Below are positions 10,596 through 23,200 of a stretch of 64,000 bases of DNA, one piece after another. The first letter of the stretch is position 1, and each line of letters opens with the position of its first letter. The DNA is from Trichoplax adhaerens (lineage: Eukaryota > Placozoa > Uniplacotomia > Trichoplacea > Trichoplacidae), in NCBI RefSeq assembly GCF_000150275.1, contig NW_002060946.1, positions 2,623,454 to 2,687,453 on the forward strand. The letters are read 5' to 3'. The notes beneath the pieces were generated by a model that saw only the letters and a list, made by a program, of their open reading frames with translations, did no database searches and had not been told where the DNA came from. The position numbers and the translations under genes were made by a program.

Positions 10596-12555
10596 ATTCC
10601 AAATGTTGCATTGACTGAATGTAGTACTATACTTACAGTATGCCACCGTAGTTGAACAGGATCAAACACTGCCAAAGCATTGTACTGGATACTGTAGTTT
10701 ACGTACTGTGTTGTACTTGGTCTACAGTACAATACTGTTGCATTGTACAGTACAGTACTGTACTGTACACTGTACAGAGCGGTATCGAGAAATCTGTTAT
10801 AAAGGTGTTACGAATTCGTAGTGCACACAGTAGAGAAATTTACAATTGATAGAGACATTGTACAAATACAAAAAAGTGATCGAACTACATGCAACACATG
10901 AATCACAATATGCACATATAGTACTATACAGTATAGTCTATACCTCAAATGATGTCACCTCCTTGCTAGGTTTGTACTGTAGCAATACTCTACAGTACAA
11001 TATTTATACTGTACCGTACACAGTGTACTGTACATTTCATGCAGGGACGGAGGGACGGCCGTAAAATCCAATTGTATTTATTTAAACGTTCCTAGTTAAG
11101 GTAGTAGCTAGAGTATGAGTGGTCCAGCTGATTTATCCATATACTGTACTACGAACTGGTAAAGAGTTACAGTAAAAAGAGTTTTACCTCACCGTCCCTG
11201 GGGATTTTATATAGTAGTCTAACTGTCCGAGAAAATTCTCTTGCAAGCCCTTGTACTAGCCGGCACATTTGAATATGATTATTATTACTAATGTTAATAT
11301 ACAGACTTACAGTGCTTAGTCGTGTTACTGTATGGTTTAAACATGAAACATTATTAGTATTTGTGAAATAAAGGGAGAAGAATTAATCGTATACTGTAGG
11401 TGTGCGTTTTACTGGACACAACAGGGTCTTATCATCATTCTAAATGCACACGTATACGTTATGGTATGGGATGCATAGTTGCACACTTTTTTGGGATCAT
11501 ATTTAGCCCGAATGCTTATACCTCTATTTTTCGGACACCACGAATTTTAATGATAATACTTTTCTAACTGCAGTTTTCTTCATAAAACGCCGGTAGAAAC
11601 GCACCGGTAGGTCTGTCATGTTTTGACTCGCGGAGTCGCGGAGCTCATTATTAGGCGTGACTCATAAGCTCACAGGAATTTCTGTGGGCCGGTGGTGGTC
11701 AGGGATTCACGATTAGTTGTATCTGAATTAAACTCACTTATGCCTGCCAGGCTCCAGCCTTGTACAGTTACCATTATTTTAAAGGATATCGCCGTTGCAG
11801 AACTATCATAATTTCCTGTAGTACAGTACTGTACTGTCATTGCCACTCGACCTTTAAAATGCCCTACGCTACAATAGAGTGTTGATTCATTTCAGAACGC
11901 TAATGAGTTTCTCTACTGGAAAATAACTTATTCATAGAATTGGAGATACGAGTACATCACGATAACAAATCATGATTATAATTTGGCAGTGATAATAATT
12001 GTAACTATAATGTAAAGTATAAAGTACAAGTAGTCAATATAAACATATTTTGGTGCTGCTAAATCATGTACCTCAAATGAATGAAAGCTGACGATGCACA
12101 GCTATCGTACATGGGTAGAGTATACTAATCGTACTTTTTCGCAAACACTTGAAGTAATTTTGCTTCATATGGTAGATCACATTGCGAAATGGAGCTAGTA
12201 CTGTATAGTCATGGAAATGAATAATAAAATTACTAAAGATATCAAAGTTATTGTCTAATATACAGTATTCAATCTTGACTCTTGATTGCTATCGGTTGCC
12301 TGATGATTTCGCAGTATACTCGTTGTAGTGAACATTTACTAGTCTATTCGTACAGTAAAGAGTAAAATAAATAAGAAACATCACCCAAAATCATCGCAAG
12401 ACAAAATCAATTCCGATTTATAAATAGCACCTTCATCACCAGTATCGAATCAAGATGGTTATATAGTATAGAAATAATAATAATAAATAAATAACTGGCA
12501 GGAGCCGTGACTCACTTCTTGGGATGTCGATGCTGTTCAGTGAAACATGGTACAG

Positions 12556-12645
12556 TATTGTTCACAAGTACAGTACAGTACAGTACATTGTACAACTGTT
12601 GCAGATGCCGGTACTGTACACTGTACTGTACAGTACAGTATTTTA
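12556..12645. repeat. ACAGT/ACTGT pentanucleotide cluster
   Basis: Runs of AGTACAGTACAGTACAGTAC on one side and TGTACTGTACAGTACAGTA on the other, about 40 bp apart. Each 5-bp unit contains part of the self-complementary GTAC, so sense and antisense repeats merge without a visible junction. Confidence 0.85.
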
Positions 12646-13169
12646 GACATGGTCAGTGTGACGGTGCACATCAGTATGAAAGTAGTGAATCTGATTAATA
12701 ACTGGTGAAATGGGCTGTAATTTACAGCCGTATGAGTTGGTAAGACCATATGACTCATTGATTCACCTTAACCTCCGGCAAAAATAAATTCCTTTATTAT
12801 CTCACTTACAGTTAAGAGAAAGAGCGATATTAGCTGTATAAAATTGATACAACCTCTATGAAAATAGCAGGTAGTACAACCTTAGTCGTAGTATTTTAGT
12901 TCAACTTTAATAAAAGTGTGATAACTCACTCGTATGCTTTTATCATGTCTTTATTAAGAGAATTAGATGTGAATGACGGCCACTGTAACACTAATCAATC
13001 ATCAAGAAAAGACGCTTCTACAAATAAATTAATTGATCAATACAGTGCCGTACAATGACCTTTTTCACTCAAGACTGATTACGTATTATTGCAACATACT
13101 GTACAGTAATTTGGTACAGTAACTCTACGCCGTAGTAGAGTGCGCTAAACTGTTGGGTGTTGTTCGTTT

Positions 13170-13325
13170 AGGCATACTGTACAGTACTGTAGGTGTAACC
13201 TTGTACAGTACATACACTGTACGATACAGTACAGTACTGTAGCCTGTTTCTCTTCTTTTAGTGAGTCCCTGCTTGTACTGTACAGTACAGTACAGTACAG
13301 TACAGTACTGTATACAGTACTGTAG
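13170..13325. repeat. ACAGT/ACTGT pentanucleotide cluster upstream of UBE2H
   Basis: Three neighbouring runs (about 13172-13190, 13203-13241 and 13274-13325) of the GTACAGTACAGTAC type, switching between ACAGT and ACTGT orientation. The last run is the longest uninterrupted one in the window. It ends about 150 bp before the UBE2H start codon, so it is likely in the promoter or 5' UTR region. Confidence 0.85.
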
Positions 13326-13477
13326 CGCTGGTCATCATGTACTGTAGCATATTCGTATCAATCACTTGATATACCGTATTGTGGCTGCGCAGTAAGAGGA
13401 ATACTTACGTAGCGAAGTAAATTTATTCTCAATCGTCTCCTTACCAGCTTTATTTGATACCAGACGTCAATACTGCC

Positions 13478-16400
13478 ATGTCGTCACCATCTCCAGGGAA
13501 GAGACGCATCGATACGGATGTTTTAAAGCTGTATCCTTACGAATTTACGTTGATCATTTCAATTCGAATAGTCATGGCCAACTCTGCGATAGTATGATTA
13601 CATTATTGTGGAATAAAAATATACAGTAGAGTACACTAAAGTAAAGTTTGTCAATGTCAAGTAACGTTATGATTTTTCATAAATATTTCAATTGAGATTG
13701 TTTTCCTTGAAATTTTTTTTTGTTTTATGATGTCGTTACTTTGCATTACTTACTATTGGAATTTTTACAGTTTACTTGCTGATTTTATCCGTTATCCGTT
13801 TTTTTTAACAATGGTTCATCCATTTTAAACTGTATTTATCCTTAACCAGTAATGTATATTAGTATCGAAAGCAAGTACGAAGTTCATATACTAAATGGGA
13901 TCAATGACTTCTGGGTGAAGTTTCACGGCCCGTCCGGCAGTAAGTACAATATATTTCAGTATGATGATTTTAGTAGAAAGTTTGATAGTGACAAACACAG
14001 GAGAAGTTCTAGCATGGAATTGTTGGATATAGGATAATGTATCTACATGTATCATTGCTCAATTTTTCTGTGATAACCATTTTAACTTGCTAATGCTTTA
14101 AATATTGTTCGCTGAATATGTGTATCACAGGATGTTTTTATGCCAATTTTATATTATCTGATACATATAATTATCTCCTATTGAACTGCGGCACTAAAGA
14201 CTGAATGATTGTGCTCGGACTGGTACTCGATGGGCACATTCCACTATCGGCGATGTTCAATTAGACCTGACCTGACCCTAACCCTAACAGTTCAATACGC
14301 GTCACAGTACAGTTGTAGCTGAAGCAACTGCGATACGGTATCAGGGGTAGGGTGAAGAGCAGTAGGAACAGCCTACAGTATGAAGTCAATCATGGCTTCA
14401 ACTCTCGTAACACGTCGCCGTCCGTTTTTTATCATTTCCTTTGTAGTGTAGTGTATGGTACAAGACGTCCTGCTGTGGCCGCAAACTATTGTTCAGTGCT
14501 GTACCATACATTGACCTTCATGACCAGGACTGACTGACTAAAAATGGCAAGATTCGCTATCCACAGTAAACATCCATCAACAGTAGACAAAGTGCAATAC
14601 AAGATCATATTATTACATGTTGTGCGCCGCTACAATAACTGTCCAAAATACGCCCTTTGCTTAGTACTGATCACGCTACTATACTACTATAAATTCTCTA
14701 GTATAGTACAGTACGGTATTATCGGTATCAAACACACCGGCATTGAGCACCCAGATGTTGACATTATCCATTTTTATTTGACCACTCTTGAAGTAGCAAA
14801 CCTTGCAGTTATTTGTTAAATTTCGAGGACTTTGCCTTCGAATTCTAATTAATTAATGAAGGGAATGTACGGCTAGTCATAATTGAGCGTTTTTTTCTCA
14901 ATATGATTGCCGTTTTACTGCAGCATGGATATCTTCTACATTGATACAATTTTAGAAATGTTGTGAGATTCCAACGAACTCCGGTGGTACCCTCACTATG
15001 AGTTGGCTATGATACGTATAGATAAATAGTATAATCAACGGAAATACAAAACTGTAACCCAAAATTGAGTAGTTTTGACCTATAGAATAATCTAGATAGA
15101 TAGACTGTAATATTCCATGCATTTTACTCCATCAGATTGAGTCAATCGAGTAACACGTTTATTGTAACAGCTGCAGTCTACTTGGTATAATGCTTAATTA
15201 TTCTGAATTTCCTTGATTACTGCAAATATTGAGATTGAACTGAGCTTCAATTTATATGGATACAGACTAGAATCTACGGTATAGGATGGCTTACACCTGC
15301 TCAAAGGGTATTGTATCGCATTATTCTGGATAGTGGAAAGTGATAATGCTTGCGTCAGGGCGTTGTAATCGACGCATAATTTTTCTCATTTTTCATCTGC
15401 ATTCGACAACAATGTCATGAGGACTTGATCAGTCGTTTTTGGAAATATTTTCAAGCTCTTAAGTACCAATTCAAAGGTCATCTGTTTACTTTTACTGACG
15501 TGATACTAAAAAAAGTAAAGTAAACTGCTTGCTATCTTACGCTGATGAGGGTATATTCCAATGTGATATACTATACTGTTGCGTTGACACCTTTTTGGCT
15601 AGCGTTCAATTTGTTATTGCATGAGCTAGGTACGTTACTTTGATACTCAAACTAATTTCTACAGATACTTTACGAGTACTTTGATCTCCCAATAGAATAG
15701 AATCATAATTAAGGAGATAAACTTCAACACTGATAGATTACCAAAGATACCCTACATCAGGACTATACTATTTCACTACGATATTATCATCATACTTACA
15801 TGATATACGATTATGCATATACTGTACAGTACCTTGATGTAGCCACTTGTCGGTATCTAAATAATTCAGTACGATGAAAACAAGGAAGTAATCACCACGT
15901 TGATTGTGCGCAACTGTATATCAATGCCATGCGATCTGGGCGAAAATAAAAGTTATTGTAGTACTTATTATTCTGTGCTTTCATCTTGAACATACAGTAG
16001 CTTATAGTTTGGGTATACAGTATATAGGGATTTGTTGGCCTATAAGTTGCATTTATTCGAATCTATGTGGCATTCTGTTCTTACTATAATGAGATCCGTG
16101 CGAATGTCATGCTAGATACACTATACGCTGAGATTTAAAATTAAGTTAGTTTAAATTTAAACTTTAAAGATAGATACCATCCAGTTATACATTTCATCGT
16201 GGCTATTTCGTTAGCCTGAAAACGAGTAAAACATCAGTGATATGGACAACGGGAAATACAAATTATTTCTTATCGGATAGACTCATACGTGCATATCTAG
16301 TAGTTCGTAGTTGAACAGACAGATTTGGTGCTTAAATTGTAAAATTTTAATAGATGCTATTATTAAGTTGATAAATTGCTTAAGACTGCAAAATGAAGTA

Positions 16401-18234
16401 ATGCTTTACCAATCACTAACATACTATATATATATATATATTTTCATTTTTTAGCACCATATGAAGGAGGCGTATGGAAAGTGCATGTTTTACTACCAGA
16501 AAGTTATCCTTTTAAATCTCCGTCCATAGGTAATGTCTTAGATATATATATCGATGTCATGATTATGATATATTTTAGCTTTGAAACATGGTAAAAAATA
16601 TCTTAAATGCATAAAAGCTAATTACAATGTACAGTACTTTCACACCATAGTTTTGTACTACTCAATAGTCGTGTTACAGGAGGATGATCTGTTGTTCCAA
16701 TAATACGAAAGTTGTTATTACTTGACTTTAAGAAATGATAGCTTGACAGTACACTAATTTTAACTGTTACCTATATTTCATCTATCTTAGATCTCAATAT
16801 ACCCTTTTACTTATTGTTACAATAATAATCATCTTATTAATTATAAATATTTATATTTATCCTTAGGTTTTATGAACAGAATTTATCACCCTAATATTGA
16901 TGAATCGTAAGTGAAATGAGTATTTTGTGTATGCTGCTATAATTCCCATATACAGTTATTATTGAATAAATCAGATTAAATCTCACATCTAGTGGCTTTA
17001 TAGATAATACCACTGTTTAGATTTAAAAGTTAGCGGGGTATACAGTATATATTTATAATTTATGCATCAATCTAGAAACTACACTTGAAGATAATCTTCA
17101 GTTGATAGTATCGGCAATATAATTATTGTAAGATCATAAATTGATTTTTACACTTCCTACTTAAATTATGTCTCTGAATCTTCTAACATTAGTTATAACG
17201 GTCTTTTATTGACTGTTATATCGTATTCATGAAGTTGAACCGTCGGGATAGTTTTATCCTAAGCTTTAAATTACATTACTGCATGGTTAATTAATTAATT
17301 AATTAATTGTAAAGTTATAAAGAATGATGATATCTATTTGGAATAATATTCCTTCTTTATTACACTTTTCTGTCAACTTGTCATTAGTGTATGGATTAAC
17401 GTATAATGCATAACAATACTAAAAGTGCTATATGTGCATATCAACCTGCTAAACTAGTTGTGAAGTGATAATATTTAAATTACTGAAGAAGTAATTGTTA
17501 TTGTATAAATCTCTTAGTAATACTGGCTCTTGATATTTTAATTATTATTTCGTAAAGGTCAGGAACAGTTTGTTTAGATGTAATTAATCAGGAGTGGACG
17601 GCTCTATACGGTAAGTCGGCTCACCTTTTATGTTGGTTGCAATGATAAAAGATATTACAATTTTTTATATTGAAGCGCAATTTAGTGTAGATATCTATTC
17701 GTCAAGATATTATTAATTGGCTTGCTAGTACGTAAATTTTATTTTTAAGCTGTTTACCTTGCGGTAGTATCAGATAATAATACTCACCCTAATTAATATT
17801 ATTTTCACTATTTTCTGTATTTCTAAACACTATAATCTATAAAAAATGGTGATGTTTTTAAAATTGCAGACCTATCAAATATTTTTGAAACATTCCTACC
17901 ACAATTACTCGCGTATCCTAATTCAAGCGATCCATTAAATACTGAAGCTTCTCGATTACAAATGCATAAGCCAGAAGAATATTTTAATAAAGTTAATGGT
18001 AATGTATCATTTTTTTAAAGCTTCGCTTATTATTCCATAATATATAGCGTATTGATATACTGACTCAATTGTTGCTATACTCTTTTTTCAGAGCATGTAA
18101 AGAAATACGCATCTGAAGAAGCTTTTCGAGGCACAGATGTACGATCCTATATTAACGCAGACGAAGAATCATCTAGTGAGAGCGAGTTATCTGATTTATC
18201 AGAAGAAGATGAGGCACAAGACATGGAACTATAG
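13478..18234 (+). CDS. UBE2H: Ubiquitin-conjugating enzyme E2 H (UBE2H)
   Basis: Seven exons: 13478-13530, 13863-13939, 16455-16529, 16867-16906, 17558-17610, 17870-17998 and 18092-18234 (TAG at 18232-18234). Phases join throughout to give 189 residues (human protein about 183). The start is [18 protein letters not shown] as in vertebrates. The UBC fold follows: [40 protein letters not shown], then IYHPNID and [20 protein letters not shown], where the Cys of TVCLDV is the thioester cysteine next to the HPN motif. The acidic C-terminal tail ends DEAQDMEL, identical to the animal consensus. UBE2H is the E2 that works with the CTLH (GID/MAEA-RMND5) E3 ligase in cytoplasm and nucleus. Intron 2 is long (about 2.5 kb) compared with the other introns; I see no nested gene in it. 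Confidence 0.97.
13940..16454. other. UBE2H: Long UBE2H intron 2
   Basis: This 2.5 kb intron starts GTAAGT and ends TTTTTTAG after a (TA)n tract at about 16424-16441. Short open frames within it (for example 14352-14537 and 14544-14819) have no domain-like content. It holds a two-unit CCCTAA telomere-like stretch near 14276-14287, likely chance, and scattered GTACAGT copies (about 14705, 15822). Confidence 0.6.
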
Positions 18235-20187
18235 CTGTTACTCAAAGGACAAAATATATATATATAGAATTTGATTGTTATTATAATTATGACCATTATT
18301 ATTACTAATATTATTATTATTTACTATAGTGCCGGTACTGTTAACAATTATTGTATCTAGCAAAGTTCTATGATGTATTTGATTGTGGTTAGGATGTAAA
18401 ATGTTACTGAATCGCATGATGGCTAACTCATTTTTTCGACTAGTAATGAATGCACGTTAGCCATGTTACCTAACTGTCTTCGATATTCTTAATTGATTAA
18501 GTAGAATATAAGCTATGGAAATTCAGATATAGATTAATTTAATAATCTATACATATAGTAACGATGAAAATTTTGTCTGTTTTATTTTAACGATCTCAAT
18601 CCTGGTCTACGATTTTTGTTGATTTACTATAATAATCCTAAGTTGTAATAATTAATAGATATTTTTAATCTCTCTTTATTCATTTTTAAATTGGCTCTCG
18701 TACTCATGTAAGTAATTATCCAATACCTACTTTATATTCAAATTTTTCGAATTGGTTGGTGTACATGTTTCCAGACGTGTTATTTTTTGGCTAAGCGTGT
18801 ATATTGGATTACGGTGCAGTAATCGTGCTTATGTCAAATGCTAACTTATGGGTGTTAGCTCCTCTGGTGTTTCTACTGATATTAACTAGCGGTACACATG
18901 TCCTTAATTTTCTCGTGTTATGTTTGTTACTGTATTGTTTGATCCATGATTTTGTATACTGTATCTATTATTATATTGCAACAATTTGGCACATGTAGCT
19001 GTGAACTTTTGAATATTTCTTTGCTATGAAGGACAATTGTAGTCTGTATTTATTACAGGCATTATAGGTATAGATGAATGTACTAACATTTATTAACTAA
19101 TTTTAGATTGAATATATTGGTGTAAAGCAATAACTTACATAATTTCAGTACTTGTCATAAGAATGCTGACAATTATTATTGTTCATCTTAATAGTGCAAA
19201 TACTATTTGTCGCACAAGCTTAATTATTAATTCTGGCCAAAGACGTGATTTGCATAAATTAAGTTTTCTTTACGTATACTTACTTCTAGCTCACGCTTTA
19301 CTGGAACTTGTAAGCCTATTATGTGTATTAGCTCCAATTACATCTGTTGTTCTGAATCAGTTCACTGTATAAGTTGTGCATTGGTTAAGCTTATTGTACA
19401 ATATCGGTCGTGCTCAGATATTAGCACGGCTGTATGTTGGTTGTAGCGTATTAATAAATTTATTCAATAAAGAGTATCTGCAACATTGTTATCGAAACAC
19501 ATATTTATCATGCCAATTATAATAAGGTCACTTAGAAAAGATTTATGTTTCCATTCAAAATTGATGTTTACGACAATGTATGCAAACGGGTACTACTTTG
19601 CATTACAATTTTATTTCATCTTATCCGTCGAGAGATATAAGAGATGGTAAATCAGAAGAAATACATGGTATATCGTATATGAATATAAAACAAAAAATTT
19701 TCAATCAGTTAGTCAAGCTAAAGGGTATTCCAATACTACAGTAGACTTGGTATATTTGAGAGTAAGATAGTTTCCGATATGTCGTTGCTTCTGCTACAAT
19801 TTTAATAAGTCAGTTGATAAAATCTAGTCAAATGTATGTTATAGTTATACCAGTATCTAAATGTTTACGTACAGTAATATCATATCAACCTGATCAGAAT
19901 ATTCTGGAAGTCACTTACTAATAACAAGTCAATAACTACCTTAGATACTCGTACATAACCGAGAGTCTACTTAGGTAAGGATAGGAAGTACATTGTACAT
20001 TTAGTAGCATATTTTTGTAATTATAAAAGTTTTGGAAGGTGTACTTTGCCGCTCACAAAAGGAATATACAGTAATATGGCAGTGACAGTTTGAGCGACAT
20101 AATGCTCTATTTTTCAAATAGAACGCTTCTTAACGAAGGTGATCTGTATGCTTCTGAAAACTACAGCTTGATTGAGTGTTATAACGA
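18235..20187. other. Convergent stretch UBE2H 3' end / KLHDC10 3' end
   Basis: AT-rich and without a recognisable gene. It starts with a short (TA)n run at about 18252-18265 in the presumed UBE2H 3' UTR. Two open frames code hydrophobic peptides (18804-18998, and 19163-19372 with YLLLAHALLELVSLLCVLAP), but I find no splice-linked partner exons or family match, and AT-rich DNA readily gives such frames. Confidence 0.5.
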
Positions 20188-23100
20188 TCAGTGGGTCTCA
20201 TATTCTTTCCAACGAGCCTTTCCTTGATACATATGCCAAGCTTTATTAAAGTGACCGATCAAATGATTCGGCAAATGAAGTTGCAACATGCTTTTTGTAG
20301 CTGGAGTATGGAAATTGGTTCTGATAGCTCTTGTAATCGAATTAACTGTGCATTCTTGAAGGGATGGGACAGTTAGCCAGCATCGCAAGAATGACGAAGA
20401 GCGGGTAACCTCTCTGTCACACAAGAAATTAAGATATCAGTTACTTGGACATAGTAGGAAGCAAGCTTCGTCATTCGTAGAAACTTGTATCACGCTATGA
20501 CTAGTCGATACTTTACCGTGTCTCATCGTTAGGGATACAGCCACCATGTATAAATAGACATCCAGACTAGCGAGAATAGTTCATTTTAAAGAATTAATAA
20601 CGTGAAAGCTATTAAAACTGTACTCAAATCAGCCAATTAACGAAAGATAATATTTAGAGTTTAGAATCTACAGCCAAGAAAGTTCTTACTTCCTGACAAC
20701 AATATAATTAGTGTATCGTGAATATCTACTTACTGAATTATCGCTTCGGAGTGACCTCTGTAACGCAATAGCATGAAAAAACATTGCATCCGGTAAGGTT
20801 ATGTCTAATTTTGACCATTGAAAATTGATTACATCAAGTACCCAGAAGTCATCAAAAGCGGTTCGTTCATTGAAGCCTCCGCACATATAGATCCCTAAAA
20901 GTCGTCCAGAGTAAAATAATATTTCATATTTTTATAATAGCTACATCGAGTGAATTATATAACAACTTTACTTTTATTAAATAAGACGCAGCCATGACAA
21001 CATCTAGGTTCAGGAAAATCTAACGAAATATGTAACATAAAGGATAATAATTAGAGCGATAATAACACCATCGGCAATTTGAAAGGAAAGCTTACCAAAT
21101 GATATAGAAGGTATACACTTGTGACTCTTCCACTGCAAGGAGTCGTAATGAAAGCTATGTATCTACCATAGTATCAGTTTTAATTTGATAGTGAGTTCTT
21201 CATTTAAATTATACATGATCAATTAAACAAAGATTACATAACTTAATTATGATATTTCTGTTATTGCACCTCCTCAAAACTCATATAAGAACCGAGTGTC
21301 GCTCCTCCGAGGATATAGAAGCATTCTTCGTCACCGACAACTTCATGCCGATATCTGTGATAGCACAAAAGCAATTTGGAATTATGTAAATTAACTTTTA
21401 CCTGATTTTACTGTTAGTGTTAAATTACAACGTATGGATTTTACTATGACTATACGAGCATGTTTGTTTTTTTGGAACCTTTCAGAAGGTGTATTCACAA
21501 CATGTGGCATTCTTTCAAACACATAATCTTTGCGACGAAACCGATACAGATCATCATGAAAGGTTAGACCGGTAGTTCCACCAAAAATGTAGATGTAGCC
21601 ATCATTTCCTTTAATCATGCTCTTTATAATGTTATAGATAAAATAAAAATGTGTATGAGAATTATACATACTTCATAAGTATGATACAATACCATCAAGT
21701 TAAGAGAGATGATTTTATAGCGGTATCTACTGCTAACATTTTAGATAATGGATTTTATTGGCTAGCAAAGTATACAAGGCATTAGTTGATATCACATATT
21801 GTTAGAAATATCACCCAGTTTAACAAATATTAAAAAAGTAAAGCGCGTAGACTCAATTTAGGTTTTCTTTTAAATATTTATCATAAATGTACTACAAATA
21901 TCATTGGATGTGGCTTCAACCTTCAGGATATTAACACATAATCAAGAGTCATCTAACGTGAATTAGTACGATAAATACTCTCAAACCTGTCCATATCGTG
22001 GAGACGGGGTTGCATTTTTACATTGTATTTTTCGCCAGATCTTCTCCTTAAGGTTAAGTGTATGCAGGATATTGCTGTTGCATCTTCCAAATGGCACTTT
22101 ATTACAACACGTTTTAAAGGTAGAATATAAATGGATCAATAGTAAGTAATTGTAAAGTCAAATCAGCGTCGATAATTGCATTACGTCTAGGTTAAGTGGA
22201 TCATTATTACATGAGAACTAAAATATTATTAAAATATTTTATAACATGCATGAAAGCATTTATTCGTTTCTGGATAGTAGCATATACAAACATACGTCCA
22301 GATCCTCCAAAAACCATTAAGGTATCACCATCTATTATCACTATAAAAATCACCAATATTAGTTATAGAAAAAACAGTAAAATGGCCTTGACATATCACT
22401 AAGCTACAGATCACAGTAAATAGCACAACAAAAGCATTGACTATGCCTGATTATACGTTTACTTACTCGCATAGATCGAAATTACTGTATTTGCATGACG
22501 ATATTGACAATATACTGTAATGTCAAAAGCACATTATTGGCTAGTGAGATATACTTCATACATACTTGATGCAGAAGCAACACAATTTGGTGGATCACCA
22601 TCAGTCTCAAGCATGCTCCATGTATTAGTAATTATGTCATATTCCCAAACCTATATTTATCGAAAATAATAGTATTAACCACGACAGTATAAGCTTTTAA
22701 ATGAGTACGGTAGAATAAGTGAACTCAGATAAACAATAAATTTTTATCATAAAGTGTTACGAGTTGCTGTATCCATGTTGTACTCTTACTAATACATATA
22801 CAGTGTAAGACAAACTCATTAATTAGAAGCTGCCAAAACGCAGACAGCAAAGTTAAATTAATGTACTTACGAGCATGATAGCCCTACCTACAAGTGTTTA
22901 AGACAAACATAGACGAATAATATAGCCATCGATCAATTTACTGCATACTACCATTTATGCTTTTGAAAATCTGTAATATTGTACATGATAGTACGCATAT
23001 ACAGTAGAAAAAATGTAGCTCTAACTCTTCATTAGGCATTCATCTCATTGCGAATATCTTTTTATGTCTTTTTTTCAGCAATTTAATAATTTCACGAACC

Positions 23101-23200
23101 TCCTTATATAGAACATCAACCGGTCGATACCCTCCAAATAGGTAGATTTTGGTTGCTGTCGCTACCATTCTATGCCCACTGCGTCTTCCCGGCTGTAGAT
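20188..23200 (-). CDS. KLHDC10: Kelch domain-containing protein 10 (KLHDC10), 5' end unresolved
   Basis: Eleven minus-strand exons: 23100-23200, 22566-22650, 22296-22340, 21987-22096, 21479-21621, 21270-21354, 21096-21162, 20972-21019, 20734-20894, 20517-20566 and 20188-20413. All phases join, giving 372 residues. Kelch blades are read in order: PGRRSGHRMVATATKIYLFG, DIITNTWSMLETDGD, TLMVFGGSGLPFGRCNSNIL, PSPRYGQ, GYIYIFGGTTGLTFHDDLYR, PSERYRHEVVGDEECFYILG, FPEPRCCHGCVLFNKRIYMC, FDDFWVLDVINFQWSKL and CLFIHGGCIPNDETR. The C-terminal block CWLTVPSLQECTVNSITRAI corresponds to the human end region with WLVVPSLLEL, the BC-box side used to join Elongin B/C. KLHDC10 is the substrate adaptor of a CUL2 ubiquitin ligase for C-degrons and activates ASK1 in stress. 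The N-terminus is missing: human is about 70 residues longer. A possible 5' exon at 24710-24796 is listed separately. Confidence 0.93.

Larger units (their letters stand above)
10596..13477. other. Divergent intergenic stretch THOC7 / UBE2H, rich in GTACTGTACAGTAC
   Basis: This 2.9 kb lies between two start codons facing away from each other, so it should hold both promoters. I see no coding exon. It holds the densest clusters of ACAGT/ACTGT pentamer repeats in the window (about 10700-10780, 10975-11035, 11815-11840, 12555-12645, 13095-13110, 13170-13325). A less AT-rich island is at about 11585-11760, with the palindromic core GACTCGCGGAGTC near 11625; its nature is unknown. Confidence 0.55.

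Noticed and set aside
10460-10732. 90-residue minus-strand frame over the THOC7 start
   Set aside because: It is a read-through of the first THOC7 intron; the real start exon is 10586-10595.
14276-14287. Telomere-type CCCTAA repeat
   Set aside because: Only two units inside the UBE2H intron, expected by chance.
18804-19372. Two hydrophobic plus-strand frames after UBE2H
   Set aside because: AT-rich DNA readily gives hydrophobic frames; no splice continuity or match was found.
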